NCBI RefSeq assembly: GCF_018991925.1
Contig: NW_024742416.1
Span: 1-64,000, forward strand
DNA: 64,000 nucleotides
Origin: Homarus americanus
Taxonomy: Eukaryota > Arthropoda > Malacostraca > Decapoda > Nephropidae
Direction of reading: 5' to 3'
Positions 10,872 to 23,108 of the stretch are shown here, piece after piece. The translations under genes and the position numbers were made by a program. A model generated the notes under the pieces. The model was not told the DNA's origin. It worked only from the letters and a program-made list of their open reading frames with translations, and ran no database searches. Within the stretch, counting starts at the first letter, position 1, and each line of letters opens with the position of its first letter.

Positions 10872-10925
10872 CAGGGAGAGAGGGAAGGAGGGAGAGAGAG
10901 AGAGGGGGAGAGAGAGGGAGGGAGG
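10872..10925. repeat. GA/GGGA purine microsatellite
   Basis: Interrupted AG-rich run. Confidence 0.8.
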
Positions 10926-12661
10926 GACTGTGTGATGCTGGTCTCTCTCTCTACGGAGGTTACAGCAGCCGACGGAGGATGATGGCCAGTCACTTGGTCC
11001 CTCCCAGAGCACATGACCACTCGGTGTTTTGGGACCAATTACACACACGGTAATGAGAGGTGAGCCAGATGAGAAAATAAGAATAAGAGAAGACAAGGAG
11101 GGATGATGAATAAGCTGTCTGAGAAATGACTCGAATTACTGTCAGGAGAAATTATTCTGCTCGTCCCTTATGAGAGAGCCATAGTGTGTGTGTGTGTGTG
11201 TGTGTCGTCTTCCACATCACCGGTCAGTTGAAATGAGGTAAATGACTTTGCTTTAGGCTAATTTGGGTACTTTCTCTCAACACACACACACACAGTCTTG
11301 GTTGTATCTTGCAATGTTTCAGAATGATAACAGTCTTGAGAGAGAGGGCGGTATAGCGTGTGGTGGTCCGGCCCAGAATAACACCCTTGGCGACCCCATC
11401 TTGCGTGTCTCTGTCGTATTACTCACTCTAGAGATTAATTAAATTATTTCTATACTACGTAGTGTCATTATGATGCCGCAAATATCAATCTGTGTGATGG
11501 GTAATACAATCAACGCGTGGTGGTGCCCGAGGCGTCCGCTGCAGTAGGTCGTTAACTTGGTGTTGATCATCTCCAAGTTTTATCTGTTTTTTATGTCTAT
11601 GGGACTTTCATATTCCTTCATTTTACACCGTGTATATCTGGCAGTGAAATGACGCGGTTACACAAACACAAGAAAAAGGCAATTACGGTCGTGTTTTGAA
11701 AGCCTGCAGGTTTAGGATCGAACACCATATTGGGAGGTGGGAAGGCGTTCCCGAGCCACGCTCCGACAGTCAGCTGTCACTCACACCGTAATAGATGTAG
11801 CCCTCATTGTTGGGTTCACCTCCCCTATACCCAGGAGTTTCCCACAAGTTTGTGTTTATTTATTTTTCGTAGAGTTATTTTGGCACCTTGTTGGAAGTGG
11901 GCGGTTGAGTCACTCCTGGCTTTTACTAGTTAGGTTAATGTGTTCAACTTCCTGGAACCGAGATGATATATGATTTGCTTTGATTCGGGGTGGTAACTGC
12001 CTTGTCATTGGCTGTCGTGTTGATCACGACTCACCGCAGGCTGTGATTGGTCGGCGTATAGTCCCATTGTGCCATCCTTGGCCAATGGCGAGGCGTAAAA
12101 GGGAGGCGTATTGTGTCGCATATGACCGGCAGTCTTTTGTTATTTATGTTGGTCCGATATTGGAGTTTTGCGGCGACGAGTCGGGTGGAAACCCCCCACC
12201 GAGGCTGGCCAACATAACCCGAGAATGAACCTCTGAGACTTAACAAAATTAATCCACGATCACCAAACAATCCACTATGATCAGACTCATCAAACAACAA
12301 ACCTAAAGAATTATTAAAAGTTAACTTAGAAGATTAATTAAGAGGGGAGGTGAGGAGGGGTGGTGTGTGCCGTGTGAGGTGGTAGCGAGTCACCCCGACC
12401 ATCAATACAGATCCCGGTGTCATCAACGGGGGTGAATATGGCGCAGTGGGGGGGCCTGACGCTGAGGTGGGGCAGGGGGGCAGGGCAGTGTAAAAGGGAA
12501 AGAGGGACGGGAAGGGGATTGTGATCATTAGTCCTTCAATACCCACTATAATATAAACATTATTACGGGCAGATGAACGTGTGTGTGTGTGTTGGTCCGT
12601 GTTTTGGCGATAAGGTTGAAAAACAAGTTAAGTTTAATGTTCTCCTCACCCACTTGTGTTC
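10926..12661. other. Unique island with short GT and CA runs
   Basis: Contains a (GT)n run at about 11186-11204, a CA run at 11279-11295, and the palindrome ACTACGTAGT at 11455-11464. A CCAAT-box cluster at 12007-12103 is listed separately. No gene recognised; ORFs of 70-90 codons show no family features. Confidence 0.4.
12007..12103 (+). promoter_or_regulatory. Candidate promoter: three CCAAT boxes and TAAAAGG
   Basis: ATTGG at 12007-12011 and 12046-12050, CCAAT at 12082-12086, then a TAAAAGGG element at 12096. The spacing between boxes is about 36-39 bp. CpG is locally more frequent than in the surroundings. No downstream gene was recognised. Confidence 0.25.
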
Positions 12662-12912
12662 CTTTGACTAATATACTTCCTCCAAATGTACTCCCCTCCT
12701 CCCCCATCACCCTCCAAAGGTACTACCCCTCCCCTCTCACCCTCCAAATGTACTCCACTCTTACCCCTCACCCTCCAAATGTACTCCAATCTTCCTCTCA
12801 CCCTCCAAAAATATCCCTCCTCCCCTCACCTTCCAAATGTATTCTCCTCCTCCTCTACCTCCAGACACCTCCTCACCCTCCAAGGTACCCGCCTCTTCAC
12901 CTCCAGCAGTCG
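12662..12912. repeat. Degenerate 28-31 bp minisatellite (CCTCCAAATGTACTCC)
   Basis: About eight imperfect units, each starting CCTCCAAATGTACTCC and ending in a C/T-rich stretch with CTCAC. It carries only spurious proline/serine ORFs. Confidence 0.8.
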
Positions 12913-12968
12913 ATTCACACCAATAGGATAAAGAAAGTGCGATCCTAAATAAAAAAATAAAAAAAGAC

Positions 12969-13100
12969 GTGTTTTATTGGTGGCACTGGTGGAAGATGGC
13001 GGCGGGCCATCATATTGTAGCGTGGTGCCCCTCGGGACACTTCCAATATGGGCGGTGCGTCAGCCGTGCGGACGATATGCCCTGCTGCTGCGGGTGTAGT
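12969..13100. promoter_or_regulatory. CpG-enriched patch with YY1-type motif
   Basis: AAGATGGCGG at 12993-13002 matches the YY1 core, followed by about 100 bp unusually rich in CpG for this window. It could be a promoter of an unrecognised transcript; no reading frame supports one. Confidence 0.2.
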
Positions 13101-13515
13101 GTGTGTATTGATCCAGGAGCGGTGGTGGGGTGGGTGGGGGTGGGTGGGGGTGGAAGGGTGGGGGCTTAGGGAAGGGGTGGTGGTTAGGTGGGGGATGGTA
13201 AAAAGTGGGCCCTGAGAGAGAGAGAGGGATGATAGTTGTGGTAAGGCGAGAAATGGTAGGAGAAAGCGGTGGTGGAGGGGTGGTGTGGGTGGGGGGTGCT
13301 GGAGGGAAGGCTGTGGTTCGGTGGTCGCGATGAGTGGGGAAGCGATTGGTGTGTGTGGTAGTGGTGATGGTAGTGATGGTGGATAATTATCGGTCATTGG
13401 ATTTAGTGGTGATCACAAGGACGGCATGGTAGTGGTGATGGTGGTAGTTGTAAGAGATGGTGGTAGTTGTGGTGATGGTGGTAGTTGTGGTGATGGTGGT
13501 AGTTGTAGATAGTGC
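13101..13515. repeat. GGTGGGG and GTGGTGATG-rich tract
   Basis: G-rich run at 13120-13330, then imperfect GTGGTGATGGTGGTAGTTGT units to 13510. Confidence 0.75.
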
Positions 13516-13600
13516 AGGTTGTGGTGATAGTGGTAGCTCTGCATTATAGCATAAGTGTTCCTGACAACTGATGAGTGTGCCTACTAGAGAGAGAGAGGAA

Positions 13601-13604
<4 letters not shown>

Positions 13605-13663
<59 letters not shown>
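13605..13663. repeat. (CA)n microsatellite
   Basis: Pure CA run of about 29 units. Confidence 0.95.
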
Positions 13664-13664
<1 letters not shown>

Positions 13665-13697
13665 ACACTACCAAAAAATCAATTTAACCCTCACACC

Positions 13698-13701
<4 letters not shown>

Positions 13702-13732
<31 letters not shown>
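13702..13732. repeat. (GA)n microsatellite
   Basis: Pure GA run. Confidence 0.95.
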
Positions 13733-13736
<4 letters not shown>

Positions 13737-13997
13737 GACCTCCCGGGCGTCATAATAACCCACAGACCACTGCAGCACCTCACCTCTCCGGTTCTCCAGG
13801 TCATCTGTTGACAAATCGACCATGATTACACCTCCCTAACCCCAATTCCTCGATTTTGATTGGCTGAGAGAGTCTTTGGCGACATTAAATCATCTCCTCG
13901 ACCAATGAGAGGCTGCAGGAATGAAGGGGCGTGGCAGATTATAGGTGATACTCAATGGGTGATGGATAATGGTGATATTTGTAGAGCCAGTGACTAA
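13733..13997. other. Short unique island
   Basis: No gene. Holds GATTGGCTGAGAG and ACCAATGAGAG about 45 bp apart, an opposed pair of CCAAT boxes. Confidence 0.4.
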
Positions 13998-14826
13998 TGG
14001 GGGGAGGTGGGGTGTGGTCTGAGGGTGAGGGAGGGGGTAAGGGGTAGGGGAAGGGGAGGGGGGAGGGAGGGGGGGGAGGTAAGAGGTAGGGGAGGGGAGG
14101 GGAGGAAGGGGTAGGGGAGGGAGAGGAGGAAGGGGGGGGGGAGGGGGGGAGTGAAGGGGGAGGGAGGGGGAGGGGGGAGAAGGGGTAGGGGGAGGGGGGA
14201 GGAGGAAGGTAGGGGAGGGGGAGGAAGGGGTAGGGAGAGGGGGGAGGGGGGGAGGGGGGAGGAAGGGGTAGGGAGGAAGGGGTAGGGGAGAGGGGAGGGT
14301 GGGAGGGGGGGAGGAAGGGTTAGGGAGGGGGGAGGATGGGGTAGGGGAGAGGGGAGGGGGAGGGGAGGGGAAGGGTAGGGAGGGAGAGAGGAAGAGGGTA
14401 GGGAGGGGGGGGGAGGAAGGGGTAGGGAGAGGGGGAGGGGGTGGGGGGGAGAAAGGGCAGTAGGGGGAGAGGAGGAAGGGGTAGGGGGGAGAGGAGAAGG
14501 GGTAGGGGAGGGGGGGGAGGAAGGTAGGGAGGGGGGGAGGAAGGGGTAGGGGAGGGGGAGGAAGGGGTAGGGAGGGAGGGGAGGGAGGGAGAGGAGGAAG
14601 GGGTAGGGGAGGGGGGGGGGGAGGAAGGGGTAGGGAGGGGAGGAAGAGGTAGGGAGGGGGAGGGCGGGAGGAAGGGGTAGGGAGGGGAGAGGAGGAAGGG
14701 GTAGGGAGAGGGGGAGGAAGGGGGTAGGGGAGGGGGGAGGAAGGGGTAGGGAGGGAGAGGAGGAAGGGGTAGGGAAGGGAAGGTAGTGGAGGAAGGGGTA
14801 AGGATGGGAAGGAAGAAGAGGAAGAG
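13998..14826. repeat. G-rich satellite (GGAAGGGGTAGGGGAGGGGG)
   Basis: About 800 bp of almost pure purine with recurring AAGGGGTAGGG and runs of four to ten G. Unit length is irregular, about 18-35 bp. The strand is dense in potential G-quadruplex motifs. Confidence 0.9.
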
Positions 14827-14879
14827 AAAGAAATTAAATCCTTACACAGAAAAAATAATATAAATTATTATCCCTCAAC

Positions 14880-14881
<2 letters not shown>

Positions 14882-14938
<57 letters not shown>
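14882..14938. repeat. (CA)n microsatellite
   Basis: Pure CA run. Confidence 0.95.
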
Positions 14939-14939
<1 letters not shown>

Positions 14940-15029
14940 CTTAACACTGCAGACTCCAAAGCAACGCTGACAGAAAAATGAGGAATTAAAATTTAAACCA
15001 TGAAATTTTAAATACTGCTTAAAAAATAG

Positions 15030-15031
<2 letters not shown>

Positions 15032-15060
<29 letters not shown>
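15032..15060. repeat. (GT)n microsatellite
   Basis: Pure GT run. Confidence 0.95.
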
Positions 15061-15062
<2 letters not shown>

Positions 15063-15104
15063 AAATTATACATGACCCAGTGGCGTAGCTAATTCCCCTA
15101 ATTC

Positions 15105-15310
15105 AGTGAAACTTACGCAAAAAATATACGCCCCCAAAAATACCACTGCATTAAAATACTCAAATACGTCAGGGTTCATAATACGCATCAGTCTCTGTTT
15201 ACGTATACGCATATCATAACTGAGGGTGAAATTACGCATATAATCATTCGTAAATAAATTCATGCGTAGGATCTTATAATACGCCTTTGAAGATCATTAT
15301 ACGCATGGAA
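15105..15310. repeat. Degenerate TACGCAT-rich region
   Basis: The word TACGC or its complement occurs about nine times in 200 bp (for example ATACGCATCAG, TATACGCATATC, ATTACGCATAT, ATACGCATGG), spaced irregularly at 15-35 bp in AT-rich sequence. It looks like an ancient decayed tandem array. Confidence 0.5.
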
Positions 15311-15316
15311 GGTTAA

Positions 15317-15362
15317 GTGTGTGTGCGTGTGTGTGTCTCTCTCTCTCTCTCTCTCTCTCTCT
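15317..15362. repeat. (GT)n then (CT)n
   Basis: Compound dinucleotide microsatellite. Confidence 0.9.
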
Positions 15363-15468
15363 TCTGGGTTTAATTACATACACACAAGGTAACTGCTTTT
15401 ACGAGGAGAGGAAATTAGAGAAAATACCTAGACTGTTAAACATTTTTCTTTCTTTCTTTCATTCTTTC

Positions 15469-15471
<3 letters not shown>

Positions 15472-15529
<58 letters not shown>
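15472..15529. repeat. (CT)n microsatellite
   Basis: Pure CT run, preceded by TTTC units. Confidence 0.95.
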
Positions 15530-15533
<4 letters not shown>

Positions 15534-15621
15534 CGGGCTACTGTCTTTATCCCTTAATTGACTTCCTCATTTGCATACTGACCAAATGTCCTGACCAAAT
15601 GTCTCTGTCTGTGCGTCTGTC

Positions 15622-15640
15622 TGTGTGTGTGTATGTGTGT

Positions 15641-15711
<71 letters not shown>

Positions 15712-15713
15712 TG
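15622..15713. repeat. (GT)n microsatellite
   Basis: GT run with three GTAT and one GTTT interruption, after a CTGT run. Confidence 0.95.
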
Positions 15714-15820
15714 GTATTACTGAATTACGGTTTATCAAAGTGAAATTCTCCGTAATAGTGAGGTGTGATTGGACGGATGATTAATTTGTATTTACCTCAA
15801 AGCTTTTCATATTGATAAGG

Positions 15821-15846
15821 TAGAGAGAGAGAGGAGAGGTAGAGAG

Positions 15847-15879
<33 letters not shown>
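15821..15879. repeat. (GA)n microsatellite
   Basis: Imperfect then pure GA run. Confidence 0.9.
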
Positions 15880-15881
<2 letters not shown>

Positions 15882-15929
15882 TGGGGATACTGGTAGTGGT
15901 AGGATAGAGAGCAAAGGGTGACAGTGGCT

Positions 15930-16881
15930 AACAGCAGCAGCACCTCACCACAGATAAACAGCAGACAGTATAAACAGCAGCAGCACCCTCACCACAGATA
16001 ACAGCAGACAGCATTAACAGCAGCAGCACCCTCACCATGACAGGCCAGCTAGCAGACAGTATTAACAGCAGCAGCACCCCACCACAGATAACAGCAGACA
16101 GCATTTCAACAGCAGCAGCACCCCACCACAGATAACAGCAGACAGCATTGTAACAGCAGCAGCACCTCACCACAGATACAGCAGACAGCACACAGCAGCA
16201 GCACCCCCACCACAGATAACAGCAGACAGCACACAGCAGCAGCACCCCACCACAGACAGTCACACAGCAGACAGCACAACAGCAGCAGCACCCTCACCAC
16301 AGATAACAGCAGACAGCATTACCAGCAGCAACACCCTCATCACAGATAGCAGCAGACAGCATTAAATACAGCAGCACCCTCACCACAGATAACAGCAGAC
16401 AAGGGCCACACAGCAGCAGCACCTCATCACAGATAACAGCAGACAGCTTTAACAGCAGCAGCACCTCACCACAGATAACAGCAGAAACAGCAGCAGCACC
16501 CCCACCACAGATAACAGCAGAAACAGCAAGCAGCAGCAAGCAGCACCCCACCACAGATAACAGCAGCAGACACAGCAGCAGCACCCTCACCACAGATATC
16601 AGCAGACACAGCAGCAGCACCTCACCACAGATAACAGCAGACACAGCAGCAGCACCCTCACCACAGACAACAGCAGCACACAGCAGCAGCACTCTACCAC
16701 ACAGAGCAACAGCAGGCACAGCAGCAGCAGCAGCAGCAGCAGCACCTCACCACAGATAACAGCAGACACAGCAGCAGCAGCAGCAGCAGCAGCACCCTCA
16801 CCACAGATAACAGCAGACACAGCAGCAGCACTTCACCACAGATAACAGCAGACACAGCAGCAGACACAGCAGCAGCAGCAG
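15930..16881. repeat. CAG-containing minisatellite, 36-43 bp unit
   Basis: Tandem array built from CAGCAGCAGCACC, TCACCACAGATAACAGCAG and a variable ACAGCATTAA link. In the left half the unit is about 43 bp; from about 16540 the link is lost and the unit is about 36 bp. (CAG)n expands at the right end. Minus-strand ORFs rich in Leu/Cys/Val are an artefact of stop-free units. Confidence 0.9.
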
Positions 16882-17557
16882 CGGGTGTGCCAGGATCGGT
16901 ACCAGCGCCTGGCAGCACCGTAATGGCCATCACCACGTCCCAACACCTGCCACTGGCGCAGACTTCCTCTCCCGTTCTCCCCTTTTACTTTGCTCTCCCC
17001 AAGACGAAGTATCTCCCCACTCCCCAATCAGATAATAACACACAACAAACAACCCAAAATAACAACCCAAAATAACAACCCGTAAGACATTCAACCATTA
17101 TTCACCTCAGGATAGAAATATTACGAGGTGGTTGAAGAATCGGACGCCATCTTGAATTTTTGCACGGGGTCCCTGATGGATCAAAGGAAGACAATGAGTC
17201 TTTGTGGGGGAGTTTGGTCAGTTAATGTATCGTATTGTCATCCCGACCATTATACTGTAAATGAATGTACGATGAAATGACAAATTCGGCCAATCTAATC
17301 TCGCCGGGGAGTTGGTTTCAAGAGACAAGGTTCTATCGGTTTGCTTTTCGGTCTTACGGTCTGTTGTCTCTTAGGGTTGAAGTCGCTCGTCCGGAGGCCA
17401 TGTTGAAGCTCCCTTGAAGGTGGCAAGATGGCGTCGCGGGAGCCTTAACGCGGCGTGAAATTCTCCCGCCTGCGTTGTCAATCACCCACCGTGACCACAA
17501 TGTCCCCGGAAACTGGCAAGGTGCCTTCTTCCACCTCTCTACCTCCCCTACTCCAGC
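16882..17557. other. Unique island with CpG-enriched promoter-like patch
   Basis: Around 17385-17475 CpG is frequent, with a YY1-type AAGATGGCGTC (17425-17435) and a TCTCCCGCC E2F-like box (17463-17471). An inverted ATGGCG relative, GCCATCTTGAA, lies near 17146. No gene recognised. Confidence 0.3.
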
Positions 17558-17770
17558 GTCCACACCCACACCACCCCCTCCCCCCCGCCTCCCCCTCCAC
17601 CGCCGCAACATTCATCCACACCCACACCCCACAGGGTCCACACACCCACACCACCCCCGCCTCCGCCTCCCTCCCCGCAACATCCACACCCACACCACCC
17701 CCCCGCCTCCGCCTCCCCCTCCCCCGCAACATCCACACCCACACCCCCTACTAGGTCCACACCCACTCAG
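17558..17770. repeat. C-rich minisatellite, about 50-bp unit
   Basis: Three to four imperfect units joining CCACACCCACACC, CCCGCCTCCGCCTCC and CCGCAACAT. Confidence 0.75.
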
Positions 17771-17897
17771 TCTTATCTACACCCATACCCACGTGACTAC
17801 ACCCTCACCTCTCCCCTCATACACCTCCTCCAGGCCTCCCCTCACCCTGGTAAGCCCGTGTAGGTAATTTCTATGATGAACTCGTGTCTAACAGCGA

Positions 17898-18028
17898 ATG
17901 AGAGAGGCAGGGAGGGAAAGAGAGAGAAATGAAGGAGTGAGTAAAGGAGAGATAAAGGAAAGGAAGGGGAGAGGGAGGAAGGAAACAAAGAGAGGGAGGA
18001 AGGAAGGAACGAAGGCAGGAAGGAAGTG
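17898..18028. repeat. GGAAGG/GAGA purine tract
   Basis: Purine-only low-complexity run. Confidence 0.8.
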
Positions 18029-18189
18029 TCCAGGATAGTGTTGACAATAAAGTGGTCTGATTGAACACCTCCTGGACACTATGACCCGCGTCTCTATTCA
18101 CCGTCAGGAGGGGACACCACCTGCTAATTAACCTGTGTACCATAGAGGGTCTTGATGCAGCAGCCAGGTGTTGGACCCACTCGATGGGG

Positions 18190-19110
18190 GCATGGGTCGT
18201 GGGTGGGGGCTAGGCACGGTCATTAGCTGGGGTAGATGATGGCTCGGGGTCGTGGGTTAGGGGTAAATGATGGCTGGGGGTCGTGGATTAGAGGTAGATG
18301 ATGGCTGGGGGTCAGGGTTAGGGTAGATGATGGCTGGGGTCGTGGGTTAGGGTAGATGATGGCTGGGGTCAGTTAGTAGATGATGGCTGGGGGTTGGGGT
18401 TAGTGATGATGGCTGGGGTCGGGTTAGGGTCGATGATGGCTGGGGTCGTGGGGTTAGGGGAAGGATGATGGCTGGGGGTCGTGGGTTTGGGGGTAGATGA
18501 TGGCTGGGGGTCGTGGGTTAGAGGCAGATGATGGCTGCGGGTCGGGTTTGGGAGTAGATGAGGTTAAACCGGGGTTAGGGGTGCAGATGATGGCTAGGAT
18601 CTTGGGTTTGGGGTAGGTGATGGCTGTGGGTCGTGGGTTAGGGGTAGATGATGGCTAGGATCTTGGGTTTGGGGTAGGTGATGGCTGGGGGTCGGGTTAG
18701 GGTAGATGATGGCGGGGTCGTGGGTTAAGGGTAGATGTATGGCTAGATCTTAAGGTTTGGGGGTGGTGATGGCTGGGGGTCGTGGGTTAGGGCCAGATGA
18801 TGGCTGCTGGGGGTCGGGTTAGGGTAGATGATGGCTGGGGGTCGTGGGTTAGGGGTAGATGATGGCTGGGGTCGTGGGTTAGGGGTAGATGATGGCTAGG
18901 ATCTTGCTTTCTTTTCATGGGGTAGTTGATGGTCAGGGTCGCGGTTGGGGTAGATGATGGCTGGGGTCAAGGTTAGGGGTAGATGATGGCTAGGGATCTT
19001 GGGTTTGGGGTAGTTGATGGCTGGGGGTCGTGGGGTTAGGGTAGATGTGATGGCTAGGATCTTGGGTTTGGGGTAGTTGATGGCTAGGGTCATGGATTAG
19101 GGCTAGGGGT
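18190..19110. repeat. 31-bp minisatellite (GGTCGT / GGGTTAGGGG / AGATGATGGCT)
   Basis: About 30 imperfect units of 29-31 bp. Each has a GGTCGT block, a 10-bp GGGTTAGGGG block and a 15-bp block with AGATGATGGCT. A subset replaces the first block by ATCTTGGGTTTGG. It contains TTAGGG words but is not telomeric. Confidence 0.9.
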
Positions 19111-19114
19111 CGTT

Positions 19115-19300
19115 TATGAGGGCTGACAGGTAGTAGATGTGGGCTGACAGGTAGTAGATGTGGGCTGACAGGTCGTAGAGGAGGGCTGACAGGTCGTAGA
19201 GGAGGGCTGACAGGTCGTAGAGGAGGGCTGACAGGTCGTAGAGGAGGGCTGACAGGTCGTAGATGAGGGCTGACAGGTCGTAGATGAGGGCTGACAGGGT
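19115..19300. repeat. 21-bp minisatellite (GGTCGTAGATGAGGGCTGAC)
   Basis: About nine near-identical units directly following the 31-bp array. Its unit equals the neighbouring 31-bp unit without the 10-bp GGGTTAGGGG block, plus few changes. In one minus-strand frame it reads as a seven-residue CQPSSTT repeat. Confidence 0.9.
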
Positions 19301-19361
19301 CTTACATCAGGACAAAACAACTAAAACACTCAGTCAAGAAAAGACATTAACAAAACAACCA

Positions 19362-19378
19362 TGAACAATAACATCTTT

Positions 19379-19413
<35 letters not shown>

Positions 19414-19535
19414 AATTCAACAACAACCTTAACAACAACAACAACAACAACATCTTTAACAACAACAACAACAACATCTTTAACAACAACAACAACAACA
19501 ACATCTTTAAAAACAACAACAACAACAACATCTTT

Positions 19536-19566
<31 letters not shown>

Positions 19567-22500
19567 ATTCTTTAACAACAACAACAACAACAACATCTTT
19601 AACAACAACAACAATAACATCTTTAACAACAACAACAACAACATCTTTAACAACAACAAACAACAAAATCTTTAACAACAACATCTTTAACAACATCTTA
19701 ACAACAACATCAACAACATTTTTAACAACAACAACAACAACATCTTTAACAACAACAACAACAAATATCTTTAACAACAACAACAACAACATCTTTTTAA
19801 CAAACAACATCAACAACATCTTTAACAACAACAACAACAACATCTTTAACAACAACAACAATAACATCTTAACAACAACAACAACAAAATCTTTAACAAC
19901 AACAACAACAACATCTTAACAACAACAACAACAAAATCTTTAAAACAACATCAACAACATCTTTAACAACAAAAATAACATCTTAACAACAACAACAACA
20001 ATAACAACTTTAACAACAACAACAACATCTTAACAACAAACAACATCTTAACAACAAACAACAAATATCTTCAGAACAACAACAATAACATCTTTCAAAA
20101 CAACAACAATAACAACTTAACAACAACAACAACAACATCTTTAACAACAACAACAACACATCTTCAAAACAACAACAATAACATCTTTCAAAAAACAACA
20201 ACAAACAACTTTAACAACAACAACAACAACAACATCTTTAACAACAACAACAACAACATCTTTCAAAACAACAACAATAACATCTTTCAAAACAACAACA
20301 ATAATAACAACTTTAACAACAACAACAACATCTTTAACAACAACAACAACAACATCTTTAACAACAACAACAACAACAACATCTTTAACAACAACAATAA
20401 TAACAACTTTTAACAACAACAACAATAACAACATCTTAACAACAACAACATCTTACAAACAACAATAACATCTTTAACAACAACAACAACAACATCTTCA
20501 AAACAACAACAACATCTTAACAACAACAACAATATCTTTAACAACCTACAATAACAACATCTTTAACAATAACAACAACATCTTAACAAACAACAACAAC
20601 ATTTTTAACAACAACAACATCTTAACAACAACAACAACATCTTTAACAACAACAACAACAACATCTTAACAAACAACAACATCTTTCAAAAACAACAACA
20701 ATAGCATCTTCAAAACAACAACAACAACAACTTTAACAACAACAATAATAACAACTTTAACAACAACAACAACAGCCAAAACAACAACAATAACATCTTC
20801 AAAACAACAAGAACAAAATCAACTTTCAAACAACAACAACTACAACTTAACAACAAATAAACAATAACAACTTCAAAACAACAACAACAATAATAACAAC
20901 TTTAACAACAACAACAACAGCTTCAAACAACAACAATAACATCTTTCAAAACAACAACAACAACAATAACAACTTTCAAAACAACAACAATAACATCTTT
21001 CAAAACAACAACAACAACAACAACAACATCTTTAACAACAACAACAACAACATCTTTAACAACAACAACAACTTTAACAACAACAACAACAACAACAACA
21101 TCTTTAACAACAACAACAACAACAACATCTTAACAACAACAACAACTTTAACAACAACAACAACAACAACAACATCTTAACAACAACAACAACTTAACAA
21201 CAACAACAACAACAACATCTTAACAACAACAACAACAACATCTTAAACAACAACAACTAACAACAACAACAACAACAACATCTTTAACAACAACAACAAC
21301 AACAACATCTTTAACAACAACAACAACAACATCTTAACAACAACAACAACACAACAACAACAACAACAACATCTTTAACAACAACAACAACTTTAACAAC
21401 AACAACAACAACAACAACATCTTTAACAACAACAACAACAACATCTTAACAACAACAACAAATATCTTTAACAACAACAACAATAACATCTTTAACAACA
21501 ACAACAATAACATCTTTACACAACAACAACAATAACATCTTTAACAACAAATAATAAATACTTTAAAACAACAACAACATCTTTAACAACAACAACAAAT
21601 CTTTAACAACAACACAACAACATCTTTAACAACAAATAATATTAAAATAAATTTTAAAAAAAAAAATCTTTAAAACAACAACAAAATCTACAACAAAATT
21701 TTAAAAACACAAATTTTAACAACAAAACTTAACAACAACAACAAATCTTTAAAAATAAATTTTAAAAAAATAATCTTTAAAAAAAAATTTAACAACAAAA
21801 TAACATTTAACAACAAACAAACATCTTTAACAACAACAACAATAACATCTTTAACAACAAACAACATCTTTACAACAACATAACAACATCTTTAACAACA
21901 ACAACAACAAATATCTTTAACAACAAACAACAACAACATCTTTAACAACAACAACAATAACATCTTTAACAACAACAACAACAAATAACATCTTTAACAA
22001 CAACAACAACAACATCTTTAACAACAACAACAACAACATCTTTTAAACAACAACAATAACAACATCTTAACAACAACAACAAACATCTTTTAACACAAGA
22101 AATAACATCTTTAATAAACAACAACAACATCTTTAACAACAACAACAACAATAACATCTTTAACAACAACAACACCAACATCTTTAACAACAATAACAAC
22201 ATCTTTAACAACAACAACAACAAATATTTTAACAACAACAACATCTTAACAACAACAACAATAACATCTTAACAACAACAATAACAACATCTTTAATAAT
22301 AACAACATCTTTAACAACAACAATAACATCTTTACAACAAAACAAATTTTAATAACAACAACAAATATCTTTAACAACAACAATAATAACATCTTTAACA
22401 ACAAAAAACAACATCTTTCAAAACAACAATAAAGCATCTTAAAACAACAAAATAACAATTTAAAAAAACAAATTTTCAAAACAACAACAACAACAACTTT

Positions 22501-23077
22501 AACAACAACAATAAACAACTTTAAAACAAACAACAAACAAAGCCAAAAACAACAACAAATCTTCAAAACAACAAACAACAATAACAACTTTCAAAACAAC
22601 AACAACTACAACTTTAACAACAACAACAACAACTCAAAACAACAACTTTAATAACAATAATAACAACTTAATAAATAAACAACACTTCAAAACAACAACA
22701 ATAACATCTTCAAACAACAACAACAATAACAACTTTCAAACAACAAAAAATAAACATCTTTCAAAAACAACAACAACAACAATAACACATCTTTAACAAC
22801 AACAACAACAACATCTTAACAACACAAATAACAACTTAACAAACAACAAATAACAAACAACATCTTTAACAACAAATAAACAACAACATCTTAACAACAA
22901 CAACAACTTTAACAACAACAACAACAACTTAAACAACAACAACATCTTTAATAAACAACAAATAAACCTTTAAATAAAACAAATGTTAAACATCTTCAAC
23001 AACAACAACAACAACATCTTTAACAACAACAAACAATAAAACAACATCTTAACAACAACAACAACAACAACATCTTT

Positions 23078-23108
<31 letters not shown>

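Noticed and set aside
15928..16936. Leu/Cys/Val-rich minus-strand frames resembling membrane peptides
   Set aside because: They come from the CAG-containing minisatellite, whose unit length varies and shifts frame.
18190..19110. TTAGGG words suggesting vertebrate-type telomere repeat
   Set aside because: TTAGGGG is one fixed block of a 31-bp minisatellite, not a tandem hexamer.
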